Position numbers and translations under genes: made by a program
Shown: one piece after another, positions 7,667 to 15,998 of the stretch
How the letters are laid out: each line of letters begins with the position of its first letter
Position numbering within the stretch: the stretch's first letter is position 1
Notes under the pieces: model-generated
The model's database searches: none
What the model was told of the DNA's origin: nothing
The model's input: the letters and a program-made list of their open reading frames with translations, nothing else
Assembly: GCA_913048245.1 (NCBI GenBank)
Contig: CAJWWR010000002.1
Coordinates: 1 to 64,000, forward strand
Direction: 5' to 3'
DNA from: an uncultured Prochlorococcus sp.
GTDB taxonomy: Bacteria > Cyanobacteriota > Cyanobacteriia > PCC-6307 > Cyanobiaceae
DNA: 64,000 nucleotides

Positions 7667-8599
7667 ATGCGTATTCTCTTGTTAGGTTGCACTGGATTTA
7701 TTGGACAAGAATTAATACCCAAACTGTTGAAAGATGGGCATGAATTATGTATCGTAAGCAGAAGAAATATAGATAAACTCCATTGGAAAATTAAAAAAGA
7801 TAAAATCAGTTTTATAAAATCAGATTTATCTACCGAAAATGCATGGAAAGATATTCATATAATCAAACAATTAAAATCTTGTAAAGGTATTGTTAATCTT
7901 ACTGGAGAACCAATTGCAGATAAAAGATGGAATAAAAAGCAAAAATTAGAGATTAAAAAAAGCCGTATTAAAACTACTTCCTTGTTAATGAAAACCCTCA
8001 AAAATTTAAAAATTAATCCTAATGTTATTGTCAACGCATCTGCTATTGGCTTCTATGGAACAAGCCTAACAAAAGAATTCACTGAAAATAGCCCAAGCGG
8101 TAATGATTTTTTAGCGAACTTATGCAAATCATGGGAGTTAGAAGCAAAACAGAAACCACGCTTTACAAGGATCGTAATTTTAAGAATAGGAATAGTATTA
8201 AATTCTGAGGGTGGTGCTTTAGGAAAAATGATGCCTTTATTTAAATTAGGGTTAGGTGGACCCATTGGCAATGGAAATCAATGGATGAGTTGGATTCATA
8301 GAAAAGATCTTTGTGATTTAATTGCAAAAATTTTAATTAATAAAAGATTTTCAGGAACATACAATGCAGTTGCTCCAGAACCAGTAACTATGAAAGTTTT
8401 TTCAAAATTATTAGCAGACTGCTTAAGAAGACCAAATTTAGTTCCTGTTCCTGGAGTACCCTTAAAAATATTTTTAGGAGAAGGGGCTAAATTAGTTCTA
8501 GAAGGACAAAAAGTAATAAGTAAAAAACTGAGTTCAAATCTATTTAGTTTTCAATATCCTCTTTTGAAACAAGCACTTGACGCTGAAACCAAGAAATAA
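7667..8599 (+). CDS. NAD(P)-dependent epimerase, TIGR01777/SDR39U1 family
   Basis: A 310-residue extended-SDR-like protein. The Rossmann motif is LLGCTGFIGQEL at residues 5-16. The family-typical NLTGEPIADKRW block is near 78-89, VNASAIGFYG is near 125, and WMSWIHRKDL is near 205. The last is a hallmark of the TIGR01777 group (relatives include E. coli YfcH and a chloroplast division-linked homologue). The substrate is unknown. Its 3' end overlaps the convergent small membrane-protein gene by 56 bases. The ATG lies 5 bases after an AT-rich leader with no evident Shine-Dalgarno. Confidence 0.85.
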   Translation: MRILLLGCTGFIGQELIPKLLKDGHELCIVSRRNIDKLHWKIKKDKISFIKSDLSTENAWKDIHIIKQLKSCKGIVNLTGEPIADKRWNKKQKLEIKKSRIKTTSLLMKTLKNLKINPNVIVNASAIGFYGTSLTKEFTENSPSGNDFLANLCKSWELEAKQKPRFTRIVILRIGIVLNSEGGALGKMMPLFKLGLGGPIGNGNQWMSWIHRKDLCDLIAKILINKRFSGTYNAVAPEPVTMKVFSKLLADCLRRPNLVPVPGVPLKIFLGEGAKLVLEGQKVISKKLSSNLFSFQYPLLKQALDAETKK

Positions 8600-8819
8600 G
8601 TCCATTTAATAAAGAGCTAATTATTAGTACTGTGATTAGAGGAACTATTAGAGGATTCCAAATCTTTTGAAAAAACAACATAAACGAATAATTTCCATTA
8701 ATTTGCATAAATATTGCAAATATAAAATAAATGGAAAATAAAATAACTAGAAATAAATTAAATAATAAAAATTTATCCACAATCTCCTTAATATTATTTT
8801 CATTTTCTATCTTCTTCAT
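8544..8819 (-). CDS. Small two-helix membrane protein, unknown function
   Basis: A 91-residue protein with two strongly hydrophobic segments (about 17-40 and 55-75) separated by a short polar loop. The ends are charged, with Lys/Glu-rich N-terminus and SKEDIEN at the C-terminus. No family is recognised. The start ATG lies inside the 3' end of the LpxB-related gene upstream (20-base overlap), so it is probably translationally coupled to it. Its own tail overlaps the convergent epimerase gene by 56 bases. Membership in an operon with a glycosyltransferase-like gene suggests an envelope role, but that is only inference. Confidence 0.65.
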   Translation of the reverse strand: MKKIENENNIKEIVDKFLLFNLFLVILFSIYFIFAIFMQINGNYSFMLFFQKIWNPLIVPLITVLIISSLLNGLISWFQRQVLVSKEDIEN

Positions 8820-10011
8820 GAATTATATCTTGATGAATTTCATTAACTATCTTAGTACATGCGCCATCAGGTCCAATTCTTTGCAGTGCATTTTGATTGC
8901 AAGAAATTAAAAATTTTCTATCTAATTTAATAAAATACAATAGCTTAAAAATAAGACTTACTGTCTTTTCAATCTGATCATTTTTATCTTTGTATTTTGT
9001 GACGCAAAAAACAAAATTCCCGAGTAATCTTCTTTGTGCTTCAGCAAAAGATTTAGTAAATTGTGGTCCTTCGCCTTCTATCTGAATAACTGGTTTAGAA
9101 CATCCTATCGCTTGTTCAGCTGCAGTTCCCGCCATACTAATGACTAGATTACTACTACACAAAATATTTTCAAATGCATTCCATTTGAAATTGACCTTTA
9201 TTAATCCAAATTCAAAACATTTTAAAAAATCAGTGGATCTTCCATAAGATGTCCATTTTCTCAATTTAAGAATTCTTTCTAATGTTTCTTGTTTAAAGTG
9301 ATTAGTAAATCCAAAATTAAATTCAACATTCCGAAAATATCTATAAGATGAAATATTTTCTAAAACATCCAACATTACTAGAAAATTTTTTGTCAATTCC
9401 GGCATTCTACTGCCTGGAAACAAAGCAATATTGAAATTTGAAGTAGCAACTAGATAATTTTTGGATAATAATTTTTCCATGAAAGGATTCCCATAAAAGT
9501 AAACTTTTTTACCCAATTGATTAGTCAAATCATTTGCTGTATGAAGATCTCTTGAGAAAATCTTCAAAACCTTTTTAGAATTCAAAAAATGTTTACATGG
9601 CCAGGGCAGAATGAGTTTTCCTTCATAATGACTGGAATATGCGACTAAATAAACAAAGAAATTTTTCCTTACTATCCATGCAAAAAATAATGGAACAATA
9701 TCGCCAACAACAATTAAGTAGTCATAATTATCCTTTTTTTTAAGCACTAAAAATAATTTCCTAAGAAAGTAGATCAGCTGACCATTAATTAAATCATTAA
9801 ATCTTCCTTTTAAAGAGTTATATCCTAAACCGCCAGTCTCAAAATTCTTGGTTTTTCCAATTATTTGAATATTTTGTTTAGAGTAATTATCACCCTTACC
9901 AACTATAGGTAAACCATCTACCTTATATCCAATACCAACTAATCTTTTTGCTAAAAGACTTGCCGATAAATCTTCACCATGTCCATTACTTAGAAATAAG
10001 ATTTTTTTCAA
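8800..10011 (-). CDS. Lipid-A-disaccharide synthase-related glycosyltransferase-like protein
   Basis: A 403-residue protein. The N-terminal LFLSNGHGEDLSASLLAKRL and the later IALFPGSRMPEL and ISMAGTAAEQAIGCSKPVI segments match the cyanobacterial LpxB-related family (I recall it as TIGR03492), which has a GT-B fold like LpxB. True LpxB joins UDP-diacylglucosamine to lipid X; whether this relative does so is unknown. The start is a TTG at 10009-10011, supported by AAGGA five bases upstream and by the fold beginning immediately after. No internal Met is near. The TPR gene lies 7 bases upstream and the small membrane protein overlaps downstream, so they form a likely operon. A second LpxB-like gene is at 62.6 kb. 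Confidence 0.8.
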   Translation of the reverse strand: MKKILFLSNGHGEDLSASLLAKRLVGIGYKVDGLPIVGKGDNYSKQNIQIIGKTKNFETGGLGYNSLKGRFNDLINGQLIYFLRKLFLVLKKKDNYDYLIVVGDIVPLFFAWIVRKNFFVYLVAYSSHYEGKLILPWPCKHFLNSKKVLKIFSRDLHTANDLTNQLGKKVYFYGNPFMEKLLSKNYLVATSNFNIALFPGSRMPELTKNFLVMLDVLENISSYRYFRNVEFNFGFTNHFKQETLERILKLRKWTSYGRSTDFLKCFEFGLIKVNFKWNAFENILCSSNLVISMAGTAAEQAIGCSKPVIQIEGEGPQFTKSFAEAQRRLLGNFVFCVTKYKDKNDQIEKTVSLIFKLLYFIKLDRKFLISCNQNALQRIGPDGACTKIVNEIHQDIIHEEDRK

Positions 10012-10018
10012 TTGATCC

Positions 10019-10453
10019 TTAATCTAACCAAGTTTTTACTTTATTTAACTCAGGCCAATCAGGGTATCTTGCAAAACCATCTTCTATAGATTCATTTAAC
10101 TCTTCATTCAGTTCAGGCATGATAATTTTCATCCTCTTAATTATTTCAATATGTTCTCTTACACCTTTGTTTTTGGTTGCGAGTAATGCCAAGACAAGAT
10201 TCATCCTTGCTTGGGGATCTTGACCATTTAACTTAACCGCTTGACGCGCAAATTTCAAGGCTTCATCATTCTTACGCATTAGCAAATTAAGCCAAGCAAG
10301 GCATGTCCATGCAGCAAAATGGTTTGGGATTTGATTTATTATTTTTTGAAAATCAATAGCGACCTCATTAAGATCTACTCCTGTCTTGTATTTTGATAAC
10401 GCCCCATTAAAATCATTTTCAATTTGGTTTGATTCGCTATTCATATCATTCAT
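10019..10453 (-). CDS. TPR-like repeat protein
   Basis: A 144-residue soluble protein. Residues 50-115 contain at least two tetratricopeptide-like helix pairs (NHFAAWTCLAWLNLLMRKNDEALKFARQAVKLN, then DPQARMNLVLALL), with the small/aromatic spacing of TPRs. It probably acts as a protein-binding adaptor; no enzymatic motif is present. The C-terminus ARYPDWPELNKVKTWLD looks specific and conserved. It lies 7 bases from both the IscA-type gene upstream and the LpxB-related gene downstream, implying one transcript. Two ATGs (residues 1 and 4) are possible starts. Confidence 0.7.
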   Translation of the reverse strand: MNDMNSESNQIENDFNGALSKYKTGVDLNEVAIDFQKIINQIPNHFAAWTCLAWLNLLMRKNDEALKFARQAVKLNGQDPQARMNLVLALLATKNKGVREHIEIIKRMKIIMPELNEELNESIEDGFARYPDWPELNKVKTWLD

Positions 10454-10460
10454 TATTTAA

Positions 10461-10859
10461 TTAAACTGAAAAAGAGCTACCGCATCCACAAGTCTGGGAT
10501 GCATTAGGATTAGTAAAGTTAAATCCTCCACCTATAAGTTCCTTACTGAAATCTAATTGCATACCATAGATGTATAAAAGACTTTTAGGGTCGCATATGA
10601 CTTTGAACTTTTGTTTGCCTTCTATTGAGTATTCATAAACTTTATCATCAGAATTCACTTGATCTAAATTTACAAAATCCATTGTATAGCTCATACCACT
10701 GCAACCTCCAGAGCGGACACCAACCCTCAAAACTTTTTTTGACTCTAGAGACTGCAATAATATTGCAATCTGTGATAACGCTTGATTTGTAATTAAAATA
10801 CCTTTGCCATCATCAGAATTCTTAACTTTTTCTGCATTTTGGTTAATTGACATAATCAT
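10461..10859 (-). CDS. Fe-S cluster assembly scaffold/carrier, IscA/SufA family
   Basis: A 132-residue A-type carrier. The HesB domain (about 22-130) carries the three conserved cysteines: one in RSGGCSGMSY and two in the C-terminal TCGCGSSFSV. These bind iron or a [2Fe-2S]/[4Fe-4S] cluster and pass it to target apoproteins. The N-terminal 20 residues are a variable charged extension. Two in-frame ATGs exist (residues 1 and 3). It is the first gene of a minus-strand run with the TPR and LpxB-related genes, and divergent from crtQ. The main sufBCDS machinery is at 48.9-53.6 kb. SufA and IscA cannot be separated from sequence alone. Confidence 0.88.
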   Translation of the reverse strand: MIMSINQNAEKVKNSDDGKGILITNQALSQIAILLQSLESKKVLRVGVRSGGCSGMSYTMDFVNLDQVNSDDKVYEYSIEGKQKFKVICDPKSLLYIYGMQLDFSKELIGGGFNFTNPNASQTCGCGSSFSV

Positions 10860-10937
10860 CTTGAAGGCTTATTAATACCACTATAAAAAAATCATCAGGC
10901 TGATGCACTAAACAAGCAATTTCATTACTTCATTTGT

Positions 10938-10943
10938 TATAAT
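10938..10943 (+). promoter_or_regulatory. Candidate -10 box of crtQ
   Basis: A perfect TATAAT lies 16 bases before the GTG start of crtQ. The resulting 5' leader would be only about 10 bases, consistent with the lack of a Shine-Dalgarno. No clear -35 is visible. Confidence 0.45.
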
Positions 10944-10959
10944 TAAACAAAAAAAAGTA

Positions 10960-12417
10960 GTGAAAATTGCAATAGTTGGTTCTGGTTTAGCAGGTTTGAC
11001 TGCAGCTGTTGATTTAGTTGATTCAGGCCATGAGGTTGAAATCTTTGAAACTCGTTCTTTTTGGGGAGGCAAAGTTGGAAGTTGGGAAGACAAAGATGGG
11101 AATCATATTGAAATGGGGCTTCACGTTTTCTTCTACAACTATGCGAATCTCTTTAAATTAATGAAGAAAGTAGGTGCATTTGAAAATCTATTACCCAAAG
11201 ACCATACTCATTTATTTATTAACACTGGAGGTGAATTGAAGTCATTAGATTTTAGATTCCCTTTAGGTGCTCCATTTAATGGATTAAAAGCATTTTTCAC
11301 AACAGAGCAGCTTAATATTGTTGATAAATTTAGAAATGCATTGGCCCTAGGAACAAGTCCAATAGTAAGAGGACTAATTGACTACGAAGGTGCAATGGTA
11401 ATGATTAGAGAATTAGATAGGATTAGCTTTAAAGAGTGGTTTTTAAACCACGGAGGTAGCGAAAGAAGTCTCGAAAGAATGTGGGACCCAATTGCTTATG
11501 CACTTGGGTTTATTAATTGTAAAGACATATCCGCAAGATGTATGTTGACTATTTTTATGATGTTCGCATCAAAAACAGAAGCATCTAAGCTAAATCTTCT
11601 TAAAGGTTCTCCCCACAAATGGTTAACTCAACCAATAGTAGATTACATAACAAATAAAGGTGCCAAAATTAATTTAAATCATAAAGTTGATGAAATAATT
11701 TACGACAGTAATTCGTCTTCATATACTGTGAAGCATCTAAAAATGAATAGCCCAGAAGGACCAAAAACTGTCTCAGCTGATAAATTTCTTGCAGCATGCG
11801 ATGTGCCAGGCATAAAAAAGATCATACCTAAAGAATGGTATAAGCTAAAGGATTTTGAAGGTATACAAAAATTAAGAGCGGTTGCTGTAGCAACTATACA
11901 GTTGAGATATGATGGTTGGGTAACAGAACTAAATAAAGATAATAACGACACAAATAATCCCACTGGATTAGACAATCTTTTATATTCCGCAGATGCCTCA
12001 TTTAGTTGTTTTGCTGACTTAGCATTAGCCAGTCCTGAAGATTATCGTCGAAAAAACATGGGCTCTCTGCTTCAATGCGTTTTAACTCCGGGAGACCGTT
12101 GGATGGGGAGATCAAAGGAGAGAATTACAAAAGAAATTGATCAAGAAGTGAGACGTTTATTTCCCTCCTCAAAAAACTTAAACCTCTTATGGAGTAATGT
12201 GGTTCAAATTCCGCAATCCCTTTATAGAGAATCCCCAGGAATGGATCCTTATAGACCAAACCAAAAAACCTCAATATCAAATTTCTTTCTTGCAGGTAGT
12301 TACACAAAACAGGATTATATTGATTCAATGGAAGGGGCAACCATGAGTGGTCATTTAGCGGCATCAGCAATCCTAAATAAGAAAGTAAAATTAGCAAAGA
12401 ACCTTTCTGTCAGTTAA
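10960..12417 (+). CDS. crtQ: Zeta-carotene desaturase
   Basis: A 485-residue FAD-dependent plant-type carotenoid desaturase. The dinucleotide motif IVGSGLAGLTAAVDLVDSGHEVEIFE fills residues 4-29, followed by the RSFWGGKVGSW loop and HIEMGLHVFF. The C-terminal FAD motif LAGSYTKQDYIDSMEGATMSG is complete. It converts zeta-carotene to lycopene (as poly-cis isomers) on thylakoid or plasma membranes in carotenoid synthesis. Related phytoene desaturase differs in these loops, and the FYNYANLF and PEGPKT context favours ZDS. The start is GTG at 10960, directly preceding the Rossmann strand. The SRPBCC gene starts 2 bases after the stop. Confidence 0.93.
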   Translation: MKIAIVGSGLAGLTAAVDLVDSGHEVEIFETRSFWGGKVGSWEDKDGNHIEMGLHVFFYNYANLFKLMKKVGAFENLLPKDHTHLFINTGGELKSLDFRFPLGAPFNGLKAFFTTEQLNIVDKFRNALALGTSPIVRGLIDYEGAMVMIRELDRISFKEWFLNHGGSERSLERMWDPIAYALGFINCKDISARCMLTIFMMFASKTEASKLNLLKGSPHKWLTQPIVDYITNKGAKINLNHKVDEIIYDSNSSSYTVKHLKMNSPEGPKTVSADKFLAACDVPGIKKIIPKEWYKLKDFEGIQKLRAVAVATIQLRYDGWVTELNKDNNDTNNPTGLDNLLYSADASFSCFADLALASPEDYRRKNMGSLLQCVLTPGDRWMGRSKERITKEIDQEVRRLFPSSKNLNLLWSNVVQIPQSLYRESPGMDPYRPNQKTSISNFFLAGSYTKQDYIDSMEGATMSGHLAASAILNKKVKLAKNLSVS

Positions 12418-12419
12418 TC

Positions 12420-12887
12420 ATGGGTATTTGGCTTAAACATAATGTAAAAACGATTGTAAATGCCCCTTTGGAAAATGTATGGGATACATGGAGTGATCTA
12501 GATTCAATGCCTCTTTGGATGAGTTGGATTGAGTCTGTAAAAACAATTGATACAAAAACTTCAACACTTCCTGATCTGACAGAATGGACATTAGCAGCAA
12601 ATGGTTTTAGGTTTAAATGGAAAGCTCAAATTACTGAAAGAATAGATAAACAAAAATTAGAATGGGTATCTGTTGGAGGATTGCCCACAAAAGGCTCCGT
12701 AGTTTTCAATGAACAAAAATTAGCAACAACTTCAGTAAATTTATCAGTGACATACGAATTACCTAAAATGCTTGCAAGGATAATGGAAGAAAATATTCTT
12801 GGAAAACTGGTAACAAATGAATTACAGGCAAATATAAATAGATTTCAAGATTTAGTTGAAAAAAATTATGCTAACGAATCAACTTAA
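12420..12887 (+). CDS. SRPBCC (START/Bet v1-like) lipid-binding family protein
   Basis: A 155-residue single-domain protein of the polyketide cyclase/coenzyme Q-binding SRPBCC superfamily. An N-terminal beta strand and helices (VKTIVNAPLENVWDTWSDLDSMPLWMSW) precede curved-sheet strands and a long C-terminal helix (ELQANINRFQDLVEKN). The fold forms a hydrophobic cavity. Tight coupling to crtQ (2-base gap) suggests that it binds or delivers carotenoid intermediates or a quinone acceptor; this is inference. Its last bases overlap the convergent hemD. There is no signal peptide or membrane helix. Confidence 0.8.
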   Translation: MGIWLKHNVKTIVNAPLENVWDTWSDLDSMPLWMSWIESVKTIDTKTSTLPDLTEWTLAANGFRFKWKAQITERIDKQKLEWVSVGGLPTKGSVVFNEQKLATTSVNLSVTYELPKMLARIMEENILGKLVTNELQANINRFQDLVEKNYANEST

Positions 12888-13676
12888 ACTATTTATAGCA
12901 ATATCCAATAATCCCTCAAAAGTATAAGAAGATGCTTCTCTATCGACTCTTCCAAAAATTCCTCTACAAGTTAAAGAAGTCTGAGGACCAATTGAAAAGA
13001 ACTTAACATCTTCCAATAAAGCAAGACATTCATTACCAAAATATTTCTTTAATAGAAAAAAAGTATTCTCAACTGTTTTTCCACTTGAAAATACAATTCC
13101 ATCAATTATTCTTTGTTCAAGAGCAACTAAAGTTGTTTCAGGAATGTTTCGAGGGCATTTTGATTCATACGCTGGCACTTCAATCACTCTAGCTCCCGAA
13201 TTACGAAATTCTGTAGCAATTAAACTCCTTCCTCCTGTCTGTACCCTAGGCAAAAAAATTCTTAATCCATAACCTGAGACAGGAAAATTATCAATTAGAC
13301 TTTCAGCAATAAACTGAGGAGGAATATAGTCGGCCTCAATACCAATTTCATTAAGTGTATGAGAAGTTTTTTCTCCAACAACCGCAATTTTTACTTTCTT
13401 AGAGAACTGCTTTAGACAAGATCCTTTATCGCGTAATCTTTTATCGACAAATTTTATACCATTACTACTTGAAAAGATAATCCAATGAAAACTCTCTAGT
13501 TCTTGTAGAGCTTCATCTAAAGGACCTATATCGTTGGGATATTCCATATTCAACGCTGGCAGTTCATAGATTGATGCACCTTTTTCTGTAAACAAATTTC
13601 TAACCTCAGCAATTTTGTCTAAAGAAGTGGTAAGAATTATATTTTTATTATTTAGTGGTAAACTACTTTTGCTCAT
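12879..13676 (-). CDS. hemD: Uroporphyrinogen-III synthase
   Basis: A 265-residue cosynthase that cyclises hydroxymethylbilane with inversion of ring D to uroporphyrinogen III, the precursor of chlorophyll and haem. The family is divergent, but SSSNGIKFVDKRL, VAVVGEKTSHTL-type text, IFLPRVQTGGRSL and the late IVFSSGKTVENTF and FFSIGPQTS segments match it. The ATG at 13674-13676 is chosen because a GGAG lies 7 bases upstream; an in-frame ATG two codons earlier leaves too little spacing. The gene start overlaps the rbfA end by 14 bases, so translation is probably coupled. The 3' end overlaps the convergent SRPBCC gene. Confidence 0.87.
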   Translation of the reverse strand: MSKSSLPLNNKNIILTTSLDKIAEVRNLFTEKGASIYELPALNMEYPNDIGPLDEALQELESFHWIIFSSSNGIKFVDKRLRDKGSCLKQFSKKVKIAVVGEKTSHTLNEIGIEADYIPPQFIAESLIDNFPVSGYGLRIFLPRVQTGGRSLIATEFRNSGARVIEVPAYESKCPRNIPETTLVALEQRIIDGIVFSSGKTVENTFFLLKKYFGNECLALLEDVKFFSIGPQTSLTCRGIFGRVDREASSYTFEGLLDIAINSLS

Positions 13677-14061
13677 TTTCATTCTCCACAACAACAGATT
13701 TTTTTGAGTCGCTCTCTTCCTTGATTTGCTCTAATATTTTAAGAACATTTAAGCCTTTTTCGATAACCTTATCTTCTTTAAAATTAATTTCAGGAATTCT
13801 GCGCATATCTATTCTTTGACTTAATAAATTTCTAATAGTTTTTCTTGAAGTATTTAAATATTCAACAACTTCACATATTTTTTTATCACCTCCAGTTGTT
13901 ACGTAAATCCTACAATATTGCAAATCTCTAGATATTTCTAATTTTGTTAGGTCAATAAACCCATTAGAAATAATCTCACTCTGTAAATCATTCATAATAA
14001 TAAGAGTGATCTCTTTTTTTAATAACGAAGAGACTCTATCAACACGGCGACTTTTTGACAT
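13663..14061 (-). CDS. rbfA: 30S ribosome-binding factor A
   Basis: A 132-residue KH-like protein needed for late 16S rRNA maturation and cold adaptation. The N-terminus SRRVDRVSSLLKKEITLII is typical. The central CRIYVTTGGDKK and the RIPEINFKEDKVIEKGLNVLKIL segment near the C-terminus match the family; the final 20 residues are a charged tail. It lies 3 bases after the Ycf33-like gene and overlaps hemD, giving the order ycf33-like, rbfA, hemD on one transcript. Confidence 0.92.
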   Translation of the reverse strand: MSKSRRVDRVSSLLKKEITLIIMNDLQSEIISNGFIDLTKLEISRDLQYCRIYVTTGGDKKICEVVEYLNTSRKTIRNLLSQRIDMRRIPEINFKEDKVIEKGLNVLKILEQIKEESDSKKSVVVENENEQK

Positions 14062-14064
14062 GAT

Positions 14065-14268
14065 CTATAAGTGAGAGGTATTAGTCATTGCCTTTAATAT
14101 AAAAGCTATAGTTATGAAAGCACTTATTATGGAAGAAATTAAGAAAATAGAGGTTATAGGGTTAGAGACGTTTCTAAATAAAGGGCCCACCAACGCTACC
14201 AAACCTCCAAGAATAATTGATATCAGATATTTTGGATACCTTGCAACATTAGAAAAGAATTCGCCCAT
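14065..14268 (-). CDS. Ycf33/DUF751-type small membrane protein
   Basis: A 67-residue protein with two hydrophobic helices (about 15-35 and 42-62). The N-terminus GEFFSNVARYPKYLISIILGG matches the cyanobacterial and plastid DUF751 (Ycf33-like) family, whose role is unknown. The ATG at 14266-14268 has GGAG six bases upstream. A GTG three codons earlier is less likely because the Shine-Dalgarno would lie within the coding region. It is the promoter-proximal gene of the rbfA-hemD run. A thylakoid or plasma membrane location is inferred. Confidence 0.78.
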   Translation of the reverse strand: MGEFFSNVARYPKYLISIILGGLVALVGPLFRNVSNPITSIFLISSIISAFITIAFILKAMTNTSHL

Positions 14269-14322
14269 AATCTCCACAAAAAGAATACTTTTTTAGCTAA
14301 GTTTTTATAAACTTAAAATATT

Positions 14323-15048
14323 ATGCTCACATTATATCAATTCAGACATAGTGCCTTCTGTTTAAAGGTGAGGATGGCTTTACATTCTAAAAAAATATTA
14401 TATAAAGTTGAAGAAGTGACCCCTGGAATTGGTCAAATTCAAATATTTACAATGACAGGTCAAAAGAAATTACCTGTAATATTAGATGACAATAACCAAA
14501 TCATCTATGATTCAACTTCAATTTGTGAATATCTAGAAAATAAAACTGAAAATAATAAACTATTACCAGAAGATCCTTATTTTCTCTCTCAGGCAAAATT
14601 AATAGAGGACTGGGCAGATACTACTATGGCATCAGCATGTAAAAATTCCTTATTAAATTCAGCGCTGGAAGACAACGATCTACGTTCAGCACTACTACCT
14701 GATGAAATACCGGAATCTGTAAAAGGTATTGTAGATAATCTACCACTAAAAAACCTCAGTAAAGTTTCTAAAGCTGTAATCAATCCAAAATCTAATATTG
14801 AATTGCAAAAGATATTAGAATCAATGTCTAAAGCCTTGGTCAATAAACAATATTTAATAAATGATACTCTCTCTATAGCAGATATATCAGTTGCCGCTCA
14901 ATTATCTCTTTTAAAGTTCCCAAGATCTGCTGGGCCATTTTTAGAAGGCAAAGGATGTCCAGAATTCATTAACAATCCATACTTAGAAAATCTTTTTATT
15001 TGGAGAGATCATCTTGAAGAAAATTTATTTAGTGCGAGTCATCAATAA
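14323..15048 (+). CDS. Glutathione S-transferase family protein
   Basis: A 241-residue protein. Residues 1-80 form a thioredoxin-like GST N-terminal domain (LYQFRHSAFCLKVRMAL, then GQKKLPVILDD and IYDSTSICEYLE, where the SxSI pair binds the glutathione gamma-glutamyl group). Residues 95-240 form the all-helical C-terminal domain, including the family-typical ISVADISVAA-like segment near 185. The cysteine in HSAFCLK sits at the position of the catalytic Ser/Cys in beta/omega-like GSTs. The substrate is unknown. Its 3' end overlaps the convergent exported-protein gene by 20 bases. Confidence 0.85.
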   Translation: MLTLYQFRHSAFCLKVRMALHSKKILYKVEEVTPGIGQIQIFTMTGQKKLPVILDDNNQIIYDSTSICEYLENKTENNKLLPEDPYFLSQAKLIEDWADTTMASACKNSLLNSALEDNDLRSALLPDEIPESVKGIVDNLPLKNLSKVSKAVINPKSNIELQKILESMSKALVNKQYLINDTLSIADISVAAQLSLLKFPRSAGPFLEGKGCPEFINNPYLENLFIWRDHLEENLFSASHQ

Positions 15049-15742
15049 ATTCAAATGTTAAATAATATTTATTCGTAGTAACTGGTCTTAAGTTTATTTC
15101 TCCAACTTTGGATCCATAAGTTGCCAAATACTGAATTCCACAAATTTTTTCTTTCGAATCACTGGAGAGATTTGAGTATTCATTGCACTTATAGAATTTG
15201 CTCATAACCTCGACTTGGTTAATTCTAGAAATGCCTTCTTTATGAACAGTCTGAATTGCTAATTCATCAGAAAAGAAAAAATCTTGATCAAAAGTTTGAG
15301 TCCTATCAACTATCCTAGAGTCAATATATTCATCGTTTTTCAAATATACAATTTGTCGGTTAAATGAATTAGGATCACTAACAACTTTAATCAATCTATT
15401 ACCAAATAAAGCTTTACCTATTGACTGTGCATTTTCTGACCTGCTACCAATTAGATTATTAAATTGATCTCTATGGAAATTAACTTTATAATAAACAGGT
15501 TCTTCCTGACTATTATTTAAACTTTCTGACTTTACAAGCCAATTACCTTCAAACCAACTAGGGTAAATTAAATCTTTTTTGAGGTCTGAATATCTTGAAT
15601 GTACTTTTACCCATTGAGGCCATGATTTCTCTCTAGATTCTAAAAAATCTTTTGTATGAAAATCTTCTAAAGCAAATACATCCTTAATACCTCCTATTAA
15701 AATAGTATTTATAATTATCAAACAAAGAATTTTTTTTACCAT
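15029..15742 (-). CDS. Conserved exported protein (DUF6816-like)
   Basis: A 237-residue protein with an N-terminal signal peptide (MVKKILCLIIINTILIGG, cleavage probably around FAL-ED). The mature region has the motif IYPSWFEGNWLVKSES, then beta-rich text ending in a conserved LRPVTTNKYYLTFEF. This resembles a cyanobacterial family that I recall having plant thylakoid-lumen homologues (DUF6816); the assignment is by pattern only. Two cysteines (CNEYSN and KICGIQY) could form a disulfide. Its ATG overlaps the CRR7-like ATG on the other strand by two bases, so the promoter and leader of each gene lie inside the other. Confidence 0.65.
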   Translation of the reverse strand: MVKKILCLIIINTILIGGIKDVFALEDFHTKDFLESREKSWPQWVKVHSRYSDLKKDLIYPSWFEGNWLVKSESLNNSQEEPVYYKVNFHRDQFNNLIGSRSENAQSIGKALFGNRLIKVVSDPNSFNRQIVYLKNDEYIDSRIVDRTQTFDQDFFFSDELAIQTVHKEGISRINQVEVMSKFYKCNEYSNLSSDSKEKICGIQYLATYGSKVGEINLRPVTTNKYYLTFEFIDDSH

Positions 15743-15998
15743 GTCTAATCCATTAATAAAGTCTGTAGATCATTTTGTTTTACTTGAACCAAATAGAAAA
15801 GAAAGGATAGTCTCAAGGCAGGAAGCTGTTGAGTGGCTTAAACACTGGATCTCCAAAACAGATACTTCCACAATATATCAAAATGATGTTTTTTCAGATG
15901 AGAAAAAAATTTCTAATTTCCTTGAAGACACATGTGAATTAGAAATAGAACCAGGATATAAAATTAAGTGGTTTGCAGTAAGAATAGACTCCAATTAA
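15741..15998 (+). CDS. CRR7-like protein (chlororespiratory reduction 7 family)
   Basis: An 85-residue soluble protein. The sequence HFVLLEPNRKERIVSRQEAVEWLKHWI followed by FLEDTCELEIEPGYKIKWFAVRI matches my recollection of the cyanobacterial/plant CRR7 family. In Arabidopsis, CRR7 is needed to accumulate the chloroplast NDH complex. Together with ndhO at 7.3 kb this would be a second NDH-1-related gene in the window. The ATG shares the palindrome CATG with the divergent exported-protein gene. The stop overlaps the convergent aroK stop by 4 bases. Family identification is by motif only. Confidence 0.6.
   Translation: MSNPLIKSVDHFVLLEPNRKERIVSRQEAVEWLKHWISKTDTSTIYQNDVFSDEKKISNFLEDTCELEIEPGYKIKWFAVRIDSN

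Noticed and set aside
8053-8271. Antisense frame inside the TIGR01777 epimerase gene
   Set aside because: The sense gene is complete and conserved; the antisense product has no recognisable features.
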